From: Ornithinimicrobium cavernae
GTDB lineage: Bacteria > Actinomycetota > Actinomycetes > Actinomycetales > Dermatophilaceae
DNA: 64,000 bases
Assembly (NCBI RefSeq): GCF_003121625.1
Contig: NZ_QDDJ01000010.1
Span: forward strand, 62,001 to 126,000
Reading direction: 5' to 3'
Shown here: one piece after another, positions 25,782-35,000 of the stretch
How the letters are laid out: the number at the start of each line of letters is the position of its first letter
Position numbering within the stretch: the first letter of the stretch is position 1
Made by a program: the position numbers and the translations under genes
The notes under the pieces: model-generated
What the model was told of the DNA's origin: nothing
The model's database searches: none
The model's input: the letters and a program-made list of their open reading frames with translations, nothing else

Positions 25782-26683
25782 GGCGCGTCCGCCCGCACGA
25801 GGTCGTCCAGCCACTCGCTGAAGTCGGCGCCGAGCTCGGGGTGCTCCCGCCCGAGCCGGACGACGGCCTTGAGGTAGTCGAGCCGGTCCCCGGTGTCATA
25901 GCGCCGGCCACGGAACACGACCCCCGTCATGCCGGAGCCCTCGCCCTCGGCTCCTGCGAGCTCGAGCAGGGCGTCGGTCAGCTGGATCTCCCCGCCCCGA
26001 CCCGGCTCGGTGTGCTCCAGCACGTCGAAGACCCTCGGGTGCAGCACGTAGCGGCCGATCACGGCGAGGTTGGAGGGGGCCTCCTCGACCGTGGGCTTCT
26101 CCACCAGCCCGGTGACCCGGACGACGTCCCGGCCCTCGTCGGCGGGGTCGATGGCGGCGCAGCCATACTTGTCGACCTGGTCGGCCGGCACCTCCATCAG
26201 CGCGACGACCGAGCCGCCCCGCTCGGCCTGGACCTCGATCATCTGCTCCAGCAGGTGGTCCCTGGCGTCGATCATGTCGTCGCCGAGGAGCACCGCGAAG
26301 GGCTCGTCGCCGACGTGCGAGCGGCCGCACAGCACCGCGTGGCCCAGCCCCTTGGGCACCCCCTGCCGCACGAAGTGCACCTCGGTGTCGGTGCTGGCGC
26401 TGACCCGGTCCAACCGCTCCTGGTCGCCCTTGGCCTCCAGCGCCCGCTCGATCTCGGGGTGCCCGTCGAAGTGGTCCTCGATGGCCCCCTTGCCGCGCCC
26501 GGTGATCATCAGCACGTCGGACAGTCCCGCGCGGACGGCCTCCTCGACGATGTACTCGATCGCGGGGCGGTCGACGACCGGCAGGAGTTCCTTCGGCACG
26601 GCCTTGGTCGCTGGCAGGAACCTGGTGCCGAGGCCGGCGACCGGGATGACTGCCTTGCGCGGGCGCGGTGTGGGCTCGCTCAT
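25778..26683 (-). CDS. galU: UTP--glucose-1-phosphate uridylyltransferase
   Basis: A 301-residue nucleotidyltransferase making UDP-glucose for cell-envelope glycans and trehalose. The nucleotide-binding segment is V-I-P-V-A-G-L-G-T-R-F-L-P-A-T-K-A-V-P-K-E, followed by L-G-D-D-M and E-K-P. First gene of the galU-glp-moaC-rimJ operon. ATG 26683 has TAGTGT ending 8 bases upstream; an ATG four codons earlier would overlap that element. Confidence 0.96.
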   Translation of the reverse strand: MSEPTPRPRKAVIPVAGLGTRFLPATKAVPKELLPVVDRPAIEYIVEEAVRAGLSDVLMITGRGKGAIEDHFDGHPEIERALEAKGDQERLDRVSASTDTEVHFVRQGVPKGLGHAVLCGRSHVGDEPFAVLLGDDMIDARDHLLEQMIEVQAERGGSVVALMEVPADQVDKYGCAAIDPADEGRDVVRVTGLVEKPTVEEAPSNLAVIGRYVLHPRVFDVLEHTEPGRGGEIQLTDALLELAGAEGEGSGMTGVVFRGRRYDTGDRLDYLKAVVRLGREHPELGADFSEWLDDLVRADAP

Positions 26684-26738
26684 GCCCCCCAACACTACTG
26701 GCGGTGACGGGCCGGGTCAGGTCGGGGACAATGCCTGG
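26684..26738. promoter_or_regulatory. Divergent leaderless promoters for galU operon and 5-formyl-THF cyclo-ligase
   Basis: On the minus strand TAGTGT (26697 to 26692) ends 8 bases before the galU ATG. On the plus strand GACAAT (26727-26732) ends 6 bases before ATG 26739. Neither start has a Shine-Dalgarno sequence. Confidence 0.5.
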
Positions 26739-27347
26739 ATGGAAGACCGGGCGGCGGCCAAGAAGGAAGCACGCGCGCGGGTGCGCGCCCGGCGTCGCGA
26801 GGTGGTGGACGGCCAGGGGCCGGAGGGACGGCGCGCACAGGCTGCCGGGCTCGCCGAGGCGTTCCTCACCTGGGCCCGGGAGTATGCCGCGGGGCTGGGT
26901 CGCGCGGACCTCACCGGTCTGACGGTGACCGCCTTCGACCCGATGGCCACCGAGCCCCCGGTCGATGAGCTGGTCCGCGCCGCCCAGGACGCCGGCCTGC
27001 GGGTGCTGCTGCCGGTGACGGTCCGGGAGGGCCGGCGGCTGCACTGGGTCCTCGCCTCCGCGCCGGACGGCACGGAGTGGGGCCCCGACGCGCTGGGCGA
27101 CGTCGACATCGCGCTGATCCCGGGCCTGGCCGTCGACCGCACCGGACACCGGCTCGGGCAGGGCGGAGGCTACTACGACCGTGCCCTGCCGCTGGTCCGT
27201 CCCGGGGTGCCGGTCATCGTCGCCCTGCACGACCACGAGCTGCCGGACGGCACCCCCGCCGGGCCGGAGGGGGTCGTGCCGCACGGGCCTCACGACATAC
27301 CGGTGGACGCGGTGCTGACCACCGCGGGAGTCACCCGCCTGCGCTGA
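26739..27347 (+). CDS. 5-formyltetrahydrofolate cyclo-ligase
   Basis: A 202-residue enzyme that converts 5-formyl-THF to 5,10-methenyl-THF using ATP. The family signature is present: K-K-E-A-R-A-R-V-R-A-R-R near the N terminus, P-G-L-A-V-D-R-T-G-H-R-L-G-Q-G-G-G-Y-Y-D-R in the second half (Y-Y-D-R is diagnostic) and V-P-H-G-P-H-D near the C terminus. Its stop lies 7 bases from the stop of the convergent penicillin acylase-family gene. Confidence 0.94.
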   Translation: MEDRAAAKKEARARVRARRREVVDGQGPEGRRAQAAGLAEAFLTWAREYAAGLGRADLTGLTVTAFDPMATEPPVDELVRAAQDAGLRVLLPVTVREGRRLHWVLASAPDGTEWGPDALGDVDIALIPGLAVDRTGHRLGQGGGYYDRALPLVRPGVPVIVALHDHELPDGTPAGPEGVVPHGPHDIPVDAVLTTAGVTRLR

Positions 27348-27354
27348 CCGGGCC

Positions 27355-29979
27355 CTACGGGCTGAGGGTCAGTGTGTGGATGGCGCTCTCCTCGACCGCC
27401 CGGCGGCTGTGCGGCCACGGATAGGTCTCGTTGGCGAGCCACGACTCGGTCTGGTCGTTGTAGTTGGGGTGGAACGGGTGGCCGGAGTTGCCTCCCTGGT
27501 TGACCCAGGTCGAGGCGTCCAGGTCGGCGAGGTCGACCACCATGCGCATCGACGGGCCGGAGGTGACCCGGTAGCTGTTGGAACCGGCCTCCCAGTTGAA
27601 CGCGTTGACCAGCGCCGAGCCGCCGGCCACGGGGTAGGGGCCGTCGTTGAAGGCCCACAGGACCAGGCCCGGGAGGTCGGCGCCGCCCAGCACCTCGTGC
27701 CGCAGGGGCACGTTGTGCAGCTCACCCCACCGCCACGCCGCGGGCTCCTTGCTGCTGCGCCTGGTCAGCTCGAGCCGTGCGTTGATCATCGCCTGGCGCA
27801 GGATCTCGTCCCGGGTCTCGACCACGCCGGCGGTGCGCTGGTCGTCCCACCAGTCGTCCTCGGGCCGCTCCAGCAGGTTGGTCACGACGAGCATCCACCG
27901 GGAGTTGCCGTCAGCGGACAGGTCCGCGGGCAGCTCGTCGTCGAAGGTCAGGTCCAGGATGTTGGCCCAGACCGCGTAGTAGTACATCGCGGCCGCGGAC
28001 TGCTCGCCGTCCACCGGGGCGGTGTGGTCCCAGTCGGCGAGCATCTGCTGCGGCTCACGGTAGAAGTCCGAGTTGGGCACCTCCACCTCCAGCAGCGCCG
28101 GGACGAGCACCTCGGCGAAGCTGTTGTAGGTGTCTCCCTGGATCTCCCGCATGTCCTCGACGGTGAGCGGGCCCTGCGCCATCTTCTCCTCGAGGAGGTC
28201 GAGGATCCGCTGCGACCGGTAGCCCCGGTCGGCCTCACTCGTCAGGAAGGGGCGGCTACCCTCGACCACGGGCTGGTTGGCCGTGACGATGACGCCGTCG
28301 GCCGGGTTGAGGGCGGAGGGCATCTGGCTGAACGGCACCCAGCCCTTCCAGTCGTAGGCCGGCAGCCAGCCCTGCGCGGGGTAGAACCCGGGCGGCTCCC
28401 CGTTGGTGCTCGTCTCGCGGATCGGGACCAGACCGGGTGCCTGGTAGCCGATGTTGCCCTGCGTGTCGGCATAGACGAGGTTCTGGCTGGGCACCGCGAA
28501 CTTGCGTGCAGCGGCGCGGAAGGACTCCCAGTCCGTCGCGGTGTTGAGCAGGAAGACCGCGTCGGCGGTGCGGCTGCGCTCCAGCCCGGTCCACGCCATC
28601 GACACGTCGTAGGAGGTGAGGCTCTCGACCCCGTTGATGGGAGCCGTCTGCCCTGCCGACCGGACGCCGTCCAGCACATCGGACATGATCGGCCCGTGCC
28701 GGGACTCCCGCACGGTGATCGACACGTCCTCGCCGCCGGCGACCCGGATCACCTCGGTCCGTGACTCCAGGGGCTCCCAGGCCGCTCCCCGCCGGACCTG
28801 GTTGTCGTCGTTGATCTCCTCGAGGTAGAAGTCGGTGACGTCCGGGTCGAGGTTGGTGAAGCCCCAGGCGATGTCGTTGTTGTGGCCGATGATCACGCCG
28901 GGGAAGCCGGCGAAGGTGTAGCCCGTGACGTCGAAGGGGCAGGCCTGGCTCACCTCCCGGCAGTGCAGCCCGACCTGCATCCAGATGCCCGGCTGGGTCA
29001 CGCCGAGGTGCGGGTCGTTGGCCAGCAGCGGCATCCCGGACTCGGTGTGCTCTCCGGAGACGACCCAGGAGTTCGACCCGATGCCAGACCCCTCGCCGAG
29101 CAGGTGGGGCACCGCGTCGAGGGCGCTGAGGGTGCTGCCGTATGCCGCGGCGACAGCGGCCGGGTCCGCGCCACCACCGGGGGTGCTCGGGAGAGTGGCT
29201 GCCGGGCCGGGCACAGCCGGCGCGGCGCCGCCGCGGCTGCCCTGGTCGACCTCCGGTGTCACCGGCGGCTCCCACTCGTCCTCCGAGAGCATCGGGGCGT
29301 GGGTCTCTGCGGGGTACTCGGGATACAGCGACCGCAGCTGACCGCGGGAGATCTCGCCGACCAGCCGGGCCCGCGCCAGCTCGTCCTCGTAGTTGCCCCG
29401 CAGGTCCCAGGCCATCGCCTTGAGCCAGGCCAGGGAGTCCACGTCGTCCCACGGCCGGATCCGGTAGTCCGGAACGGTCTGCCCGAGCACGACGTACTCC
29501 AGCGCCACCTGGGAGGGCGAGCCGTGCTGGTCGAGGTAGGCGTTGACCCCCGCCGTGTAGGAGGACAGGTAGCGCCGGGTGGTCGCATCCAGCATGGGGA
29601 GCTCCTGCTCGGCGACCCGTCGCCAACCCATGGTCCGGATGACCTTGTCGGTCTCCAGGCCGGGCTCACCGACCAGCTCGGACAACCGGCCGGCCGTGAC
29701 GTGGCGTCGCAGGTCCATCTGGAAGAAGCGGTCCTGGGCCGCGGTGAACCCCTGAGCCCGGAACAGGTCCTCGGCGGTGTCGGCGTAGATGTGCGTCACG
29801 CCCCGCGCGTCCCGCAGGACCTCGACCTCCCCGGACAGGCCGGGCATGCTCAGCTCGCCGTCCACCTGGGGGAAGGACCGGCGCACCAGCCCGACGCCGA
29901 GGACGCCCGCGGCCACCATCACCAGCACCAGCGCCGCGGCTAGGGGGACGACGACGCGGCGCAGGAGACTTCGGGGCAC
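27355..29979 (-). CDS. Penicillin acylase family protein (Ntn hydrolase)
   Basis: An 874-residue enzyme made as one chain and cleaved into alpha and beta subunits. An N-terminal helix (about 8-30) exports or anchors it. The beta chain would start at the Ser of G-S-N-S-W-V-V, the nucleophile; A-N-D-P-H-L-G-V and the C-terminal N-S-G-H-P-F-H-P-N-Y motif also match the family. A Pro/Ala/Gly-rich linker sits just before the cleavage point. Such enzymes hydrolyse amides, often acyl-homoserine lactones or cyclic lipopeptides, so quorum quenching is possible. GTG 29979 has TACGCT ending 6 bases upstream; a GTG at 29997 is the alternative. Confidence 0.93.
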   Translation of the reverse strand: MPRSLLRRVVVPLAAALVLVMVAAGVLGVGLVRRSFPQVDGELSMPGLSGEVEVLRDARGVTHIYADTAEDLFRAQGFTAAQDRFFQMDLRRHVTAGRLSELVGEPGLETDKVIRTMGWRRVAEQELPMLDATTRRYLSSYTAGVNAYLDQHGSPSQVALEYVVLGQTVPDYRIRPWDDVDSLAWLKAMAWDLRGNYEDELARARLVGEISRGQLRSLYPEYPAETHAPMLSEDEWEPPVTPEVDQGSRGGAAPAVPGPAATLPSTPGGGADPAAVAAAYGSTLSALDAVPHLLGEGSGIGSNSWVVSGEHTESGMPLLANDPHLGVTQPGIWMQVGLHCREVSQACPFDVTGYTFAGFPGVIIGHNNDIAWGFTNLDPDVTDFYLEEINDDNQVRRGAAWEPLESRTEVIRVAGGEDVSITVRESRHGPIMSDVLDGVRSAGQTAPINGVESLTSYDVSMAWTGLERSRTADAVFLLNTATDWESFRAAARKFAVPSQNLVYADTQGNIGYQAPGLVPIRETSTNGEPPGFYPAQGWLPAYDWKGWVPFSQMPSALNPADGVIVTANQPVVEGSRPFLTSEADRGYRSQRILDLLEEKMAQGPLTVEDMREIQGDTYNSFAEVLVPALLEVEVPNSDFYREPQQMLADWDHTAPVDGEQSAAAMYYYAVWANILDLTFDDELPADLSADGNSRWMLVVTNLLERPEDDWWDDQRTAGVVETRDEILRQAMINARLELTRRSSKEPAAWRWGELHNVPLRHEVLGGADLPGLVLWAFNDGPYPVAGGSALVNAFNWEAGSNSYRVTSGPSMRMVVDLADLDASTWVNQGGNSGHPFHPNYNDQTESWLANETYPWPHSRRAVEESAIHTLTLSP

Positions 29980-30038
29980 GCTCCGAGCGTAAGCCACCGA
30001 ATCGGTGCTTCGGCGCAACCCACGTACAATCGTGCACC
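29980..30038. promoter_or_regulatory. Divergent leaderless promoters for penicillin acylase-family gene and fmdB
   Basis: Minus strand: TACGCT (29991 to 29986) ends 6 bases before GTG 29979. Plus strand: TACAAT (30025-30030) ends 8 bases before GTG 30039. No Shine-Dalgarno on either side. Confidence 0.5.
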
Positions 30039-30419
30039 GTGCCGACCTACTCCTATGCCTGCAAGGAATGCGACAACGCCTTCGACATCCAGCAGGCCTT
30101 CAGCGACGACGCCCTGACCGTGTGCGCCGAGTGCGGCGGGACGCTGCGCAAGCGCTACGGATCCGTCGGCGTCGTCTTCAAGGGGTCGGGGTTCTACCGG
30201 ACCGACTCGCGTAACGGCTCGGTCCCCCCGTCCCCCGCCAAGACAGCCGCCGACTCCGCGTCCGGCGGCTCCTCGACCGGTGGGTCATCGACCGGTTCGT
30301 CCTCCAGCGGTTCGTCCTCGAGCGGCGGTTCCGGCGGTGCGGGCTCCTCGTCCTCCACAGGTGGGTCCTCGGGCAGCTCCGCGTCCACAGGCTCCTCGAA
30401 GGCAGCAGCCAGCGCCTGA
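30039..30419 (+). CDS. FmdB-family zinc-ribbon protein with long Ser/Gly tail
   Basis: A 126-residue protein. Residues 1-50 form the regulatory FmdB zinc ribbon: P-T-Y-S-Y-A-C-K-E-C then C-A-E-C-G-G-T-L-R-K, with a G-V-V-F-K-G-S-G-F-Y segment after it. Residues 65-125 are almost only Ser, Gly, Thr and Ala. FmdB homologues sit near mscL and the SAF protein in many actinobacteria; a transcriptional role was proposed from Methylophilus. The start is GTG 30039, supported by the leaderless -10. Confidence 0.9.
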   Translation: MPTYSYACKECDNAFDIQQAFSDDALTVCAECGGTLRKRYGSVGVVFKGSGFYRTDSRNGSVPPSPAKTAADSASGGSSTGGSSTGSSSSGSSSSGGSGGAGSSSSTGGSSGSSASTGSSKAAASA

Positions 30420-30440
30420 CCCGCCGCCTAGCGTGGCCGG

Positions 30441-31076
30441 GTGTCCAGACCCACACGACTCCTGCTGCGCGGGCGCGATCGTCGCTCGGTGTGGCGACGG
30501 GGTGTTGCCCGCAAGACCGCCGCGGCACTGATCCTCGGTGGCGCGGTGTATGCCGCGACCTCGGCCCTCGCGCCCCCGCCACCCGATCCCGGCCCGCTGG
30601 TGCTCGTCGCCGGTGCGGATGTGGCCGTCGGGGCGGAGCTGACTCCGGACACGGTGCGCGCCGTGCACGTGCCCGCTGACCTGGTGCCCAGAGGGGCCCT
30701 CACCGACGCCGACTCGGCGCACGGCGCGGTGACGACCGCTCCGCTGCGGGCCGGGGAGATCCTCACCGACCTGCGGGTGGCCCCGGACGGCCCCCTCGAG
30801 GGGCTGGACCCCGACCTGGTGCTGGCGCACCTGCCCCTGACCCGTCCGGACCTCGCCGGGGTGCTGCGGCCCGGGAGCCGGGTGGACGTCCTGACCACGG
30901 TGGACGGGACGGTTCTCGCCGAGGACGTCGTGGTGGTCCGACAGGTGTCGCCGGCGGACAGCGACGGGGCGTTGGGCTTCCTCGTGGCGGTGACCCCCGA
31001 GGACGCGAGCAGCCTGGCCGTGGCAGGCGGCCGGGACGTCCCCGGGGCAGGCCTCACGGTCGTCCTGCGCCGCTGA
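30441..31076 (+). CDS. SAF-domain protein (CpaB/RcpC-like)
   Basis: A 211-residue membrane-anchored protein. An N-terminal helix at about 22-43 is followed by a Pro-rich spacer and a SAF domain (V-A-G-A-D-V-A-V-G-A-E-L-T-P-D-T-V through P-L-R-A-G-E-I-L-T) and a RcpC-like region (V-L-R-P-G-S-R-V-D-V-L). CpaB takes part in Flp pilus assembly, but no tad genes are present here, and a stand-alone form near fmdB and mscL is common in this lineage. GTG 30441 has TAGCGT ending 6 bases upstream. Confidence 0.85.
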   Translation: MSRPTRLLLRGRDRRSVWRRGVARKTAAALILGGAVYAATSALAPPPPDPGPLVLVAGADVAVGAELTPDTVRAVHVPADLVPRGALTDADSAHGAVTTAPLRAGEILTDLRVAPDGPLEGLDPDLVLAHLPLTRPDLAGVLRPGSRVDVLTTVDGTVLAEDVVVVRQVSPADSDGALGFLVAVTPEDASSLAVAGGRDVPGAGLTVVLRR

Positions 31077-31336
31077 GAGGGGCCCGCCCCACCGTCGTCC
31101 TGCGACGTGCGGACGACCCGGCGCTCCCCCAGAACCACGGCGGTCCGCCTCGCCGTCACCGTCCGCTGGAGTCCGCTGCGCGGTTACCCGATCGTCACTT
31201 CGGGTTCTCGACATTCGGCTCCACAGAGTGGGATCCGTTGCCTCAGTGCGCTATTGTCTGCTCGCCCTGCGCCAAAGGCGGCTCAGGATTCATTGGCATC
31301 ACGACACCCGCACTGGGTGGAAGAACCGGAGGAATC

Positions 31337-31729
31337 ATGATTCAGGGATTCAAGGATTTCATCATGCGGGGCAACATCGTCGACCTCGCGGTCGCGGTGG
31401 TCATCGGCACGGCGTTCGCCGCGGTCGTTGACGTGGTCGTCTCCAGCCTGATCACGCCGCTGCTCAACGCGATGGGTGGTGCAGAGGCCAGCGGCCTCGG
31501 CTTCCACATCATCAGCGGCAACCCGGCGACCTACATGGACTTCGCCGCGATCATCAACGCGCTGATCGTCTTCCTGCTCACCGCCGCGGTGGTCTACTTC
31601 GTCATCGTCGTCCCGATGAACAAGGTCAACGAGCGGATGGGCTTCGGCAAGGAGGAGGAGGCCGCTCCCGCCGAGGACGTCGTCCTCCTCACCGAGATCC
31701 GCGACCTCCTGGCCCGCGAGAACCGCTGA
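31337..31729 (+). CDS. mscL: Large-conductance mechanosensitive channel
   Basis: A 130-residue homopentameric channel that opens on hypo-osmotic shock. The first helix is classical: F-I-M-R-G-N-I-V-D-L-A-V-A-V-V-I-G. A second helix lies near 65-95 and a charged C-terminal bundle (E-E-E-A-A-P-A-E-D-V-V-L-L-T-E-I-R-D-L-L) follows. ATG 31337 is preceded by GGAGGA at 7 bases. The 260 bp upstream hold no gene I can support. Confidence 0.96.
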   Translation: MIQGFKDFIMRGNIVDLAVAVVIGTAFAAVVDVVVSSLITPLLNAMGGAEASGLGFHIISGNPATYMDFAAIINALIVFLLTAAVVYFVIVVPMNKVNERMGFGKEEEAAPAEDVVLLTEIRDLLARENR

Positions 31730-31764
31730 CCACCTCTCGACGGAGCACCACCCTGGCACCACGG

Positions 31765-31802
31765 AACCGGCCACGGCGTTCATCCGAACGCCGTGGCCGG
31801 TT
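31765..31802 (+). terminator. Strong terminator hairpin after mscL
   Basis: A perfect 17-bp inverted repeat (arms AACCGGCCACGGCGTTC and its complement) around the loop ATCC, 36 bases after the mscL stop and followed by TTCTCTGT. Confidence 0.85.
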
Positions 31803-31835
31803 CTCTGTGTGGTGCCCGGCCGGTCGGGCAGCCGG

Positions 31836-32039
31836 CTAACCCCAGTGGGGCGGACGCTGGGCGCGCCACCAGTCATCGCTCCCCACCTCCTGCGCACCGT
31901 CAGCGACGGCATGGTCGCCCTCGTCGAGATCGTGGCGGGGCTCGGTGAAGTCCGGGGAGTCCTCGGGTCGCGCGTTGGTGGCCGGGGCCACCACCCTGCG
32001 GTGCCGACGCCGGCGCTGGGGAGCCTCGTCCTCGGTCAT
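31836..32039 (-). CDS. Small basic/acidic hypothetical protein coupled to the DUF4011-helicase gene
   Basis: A 67-residue protein with an Arg-rich N-terminal cluster (Q-R-R-R-R-H-R-R), an acidic middle and a C-terminal W-W-R-A-Q-R-P-P-H-W-G. Its ATG overlaps the stop of the upstream DUF4011 gene by four bases (ATGA at 32036-32039), which supports real translation. No known domain. The aromatic R-P-P-H-W end may be the conserved functional part. Confidence 0.65.
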   Translation of the reverse strand: MTEDEAPQRRRRHRRVVAPATNARPEDSPDFTEPRHDLDEGDHAVADGAQEVGSDDWWRAQRPPHWG

Positions 32040-35000
32040 CGCCGCCGGTTCGCGGACGCGCGACGGGCCACGTCAACGATCCGCGCGACCTCCCGCGCCG
32101 GATCGCGGAACACATCGGTCGTCCACACCTGCACCGGCGTCCAGCCCAGTCGTTGCAGGTGCAGGGACCGGGTGCGGAGACGGTCCGGGTCCAGTCCGCC
32201 TGCCTCCGGCCGTGCGTCGCTGTCGATCGCCAGGAGCGGCCGACCCGGATCATCAGGGTCGTCGACGGCGAGCTCGATCCGGTGGGGGCCTCTGCCGAAC
32301 CCTGGCCGCACCGTCAGGTGCTCGGCACGGAGGCGGGCCGCCAGGTCCGCCACCAGGGCCGCACCGGCTGGGTCCGCCGGGCTCTGGTCGCCGGGAGCCT
32401 CCGGGTCGGCAGCGGCCCGGGTCATGGTCTCCCGCAGCAGATCGGCGCCGGGCGAGCCGGTGAGCTCTGCCGGGGGCCGGTCGAGCAGCACGACAACGGA
32501 CCGCCGGGCGGTGCTGAGCGCGGTCGCTGCCCACGCCTCGGACAGGTCCGTCCGGCCGGTGAGCACGAGCACGACGCGGTCGCGCACATCACCGGCGGCG
32601 CGCTCGACGGTGCCGACGAGGAAGGGCTCCGCGACGTCCTCGCGGAAGGAACCGATGAGGTCCGCCTCCTGCGCGACGCGCGCCCACAGCTCCTCCTCGA
32701 TCTGGGCGACCACCTCGACGTCGTCCACGAGGACCCCCAACGAGTGCCGGGGACTGCGCCGGGCGTGATCCAGCACGGTGTCGACGACCCGGCCGACAAG
32801 CTCCTCACGCTCCGGGACCTCGACGACCGCGATCCGGGACTGGCGCAGGACACCCGGGAAGCCCTCGACGCGGGAGCCGCGGCGACGTGGCACCATGCGC
32901 TGGTCCAGCGCCCGGTAGTGGGTGTCCAGGCTCCGGACCGGCAGCACGCGCACGGCGGCGGCGTGCACCGTCTCCCCGCGTTGGTCCCGCTCGGCCTGCT
33001 GCTCGTCAACGACCCCGACAAACGGCAGGCCGGGCAGGCCCCCGGAGTCGCCCACGACCAGCACGCTGGCTGCCCGGGCGAGGGAGGGCACCGCGTGCGC
33101 GAGCGGGATGCGGTGGCTCTCGTCGAGGACGACGAGGTCGAGCTCGGTGTCGCTCGGGATCGTGGCCGGAACGGTGAGCGGACTGGCCAGCCAACAGGGT
33201 CGCAGGGCACGCACGAGATCAGGTGCCGCGCTGATCAGGTCGAGCAGCAACAGCGGTGGACCGGCATCGACGATGCTCCGCAGGGCGTCGGCCTGCTCGG
33301 GGTGCTCAACGAGGACCGCATCGACGCGCTCCCGCGCCGCGGCGAGCACCCTCCTCCGAGCCGTGTCCGCGCGCGCCCGCTCCCGGGTGTCCAGGTCGAC
33401 CAGCGCCTTGCGCAGCTCGGCACTGGTCGCGTGCGACGCCTCGGCGGTCAGCCGGTCGTGCACGGAGGCCCAGAAGACGAGGTCGGCCTCGGCCTCGACG
33501 TGCTCGGCCTGCACTCCGCGCCGTGCCAGGTCGTCGACCAGTCGGCCCAACCCGCGGTCGCGCAGTGGCTGGAGGTCCGCATGGACCGCGGCCACGACCG
33601 GCAGCCGGTCGGTGTGGGCGTCCAGGCGCACCAGGCGTTCCAGCAGGAGGTCGAGGTGGGTGGTCTCCAGATCCCGCCCGTGCGCCGTGCCGGCCAGCGC
33701 TCCTGCGAGCCACTCGAGGTCACGGTGGATCGCCGCATACTCGTCGGCAGCCTCCTCCCAGCCGCGCGGAGTGCTCGGACGGGCCGCACGTCCGGCCAGG
33801 GACTCCCACTCGGTCCGTTCGGCGCGGGCGTGCGCCAGGCGCTCGGCGAGGTCCGGCGGCGGCGTTCCTGGACGCAGGAGGGCCCGTGCCTGACGGCGCA
33901 GCCTGCTCCTCGTCATCGCCGGCAGCTTGTCGCCACTGCCTCGGGGATGCTTGGTGGTGCCCCGCACGAGGTCATCGAGGGGTGCCTCGTAGACCTCGGG
34001 CGTGAAGACATCCAGGGTGTCCCGGACCCTGCGCAGCAGGTCGAAGGTGCTCGTCCACTGCTGGAGGTTGGTGGGGGCCGGCAGACCCGCGGACCGGGCG
34101 AGGGCGACGAGGTCCTCGCGGGCCTGGGTGAACCGCCCACTGACCAGGTCGTTGACGATGGCTGCCGCTCGCTCGGCCTCGGGCTCGGTGCTGATCTGCG
34201 CACCGAACCACGGGTCCTCACCCCGCCGCTTCCAGGCTCCCGCGGCCACGGCACGGGTGAGGGCGGCCCGGACCTCGTCCATGCCCTCGCGGGTCAGCCC
34301 GGCGAGCACGTCCGGCTCGAGCCGCACGTGCGACGCCGGCGGCTGGGGCAGAGCGGCGAGGCGGGTCAGCACGTCCTGGGTCTCGGCGAGGGAGACCCCC
34401 CAGGGCTCGTGCCGACCGTGCAGGTGCTCCTCGTGCGCCCGGAGCACCTCGACCGGGTCGCCCTCGGCGGTTGCGGGGTGGTCGTCGGCAACGCTTCCCT
34501 CAGCAGCCGGTTCCGTGGAGCTGGCCGCGGCCTGGTGCCTGTCCAGGGCGTCGACGAGCTCTGCCCCGGCGCGGCGGGCCGCGGCAGGAGTCTCCCTGAC
34601 CTCGAGCACCAGCTCTCCCAGCCCGATGCCGCGCAGCCGTTCGTGCACATCCTCGAGCGCCCGGCGGTGCTCCGCCGCGACCAGCACCGAGCCTCCGCGG
34701 GCGACGGCGTCCGCCACCGCGTTGACGATGGTCTGGGTGCGTCCGGTGCCCGGCTCGGCGTCCAGCACGACCGACCTGCCACGAGCCAGCAGGTCGAGGA
34801 CCGCGCGCTGCGGGCGGTCGGCCTCCAGGACCGTCGTGGCGTGGCCCGCCGGTGGCGGCAGTTCCTCGGCAGCATCGACTTCCCCCGCCGGTGGCGACTG
34901 TTCCTCGGCACCGTCGGCCTCACCCGCCGGTGTCGACTCCTCCTGGGCAGCATCGACTTCCCCCGCTGGTGGCGGCTGTTCCTCGGCAGCATCGACTTCC

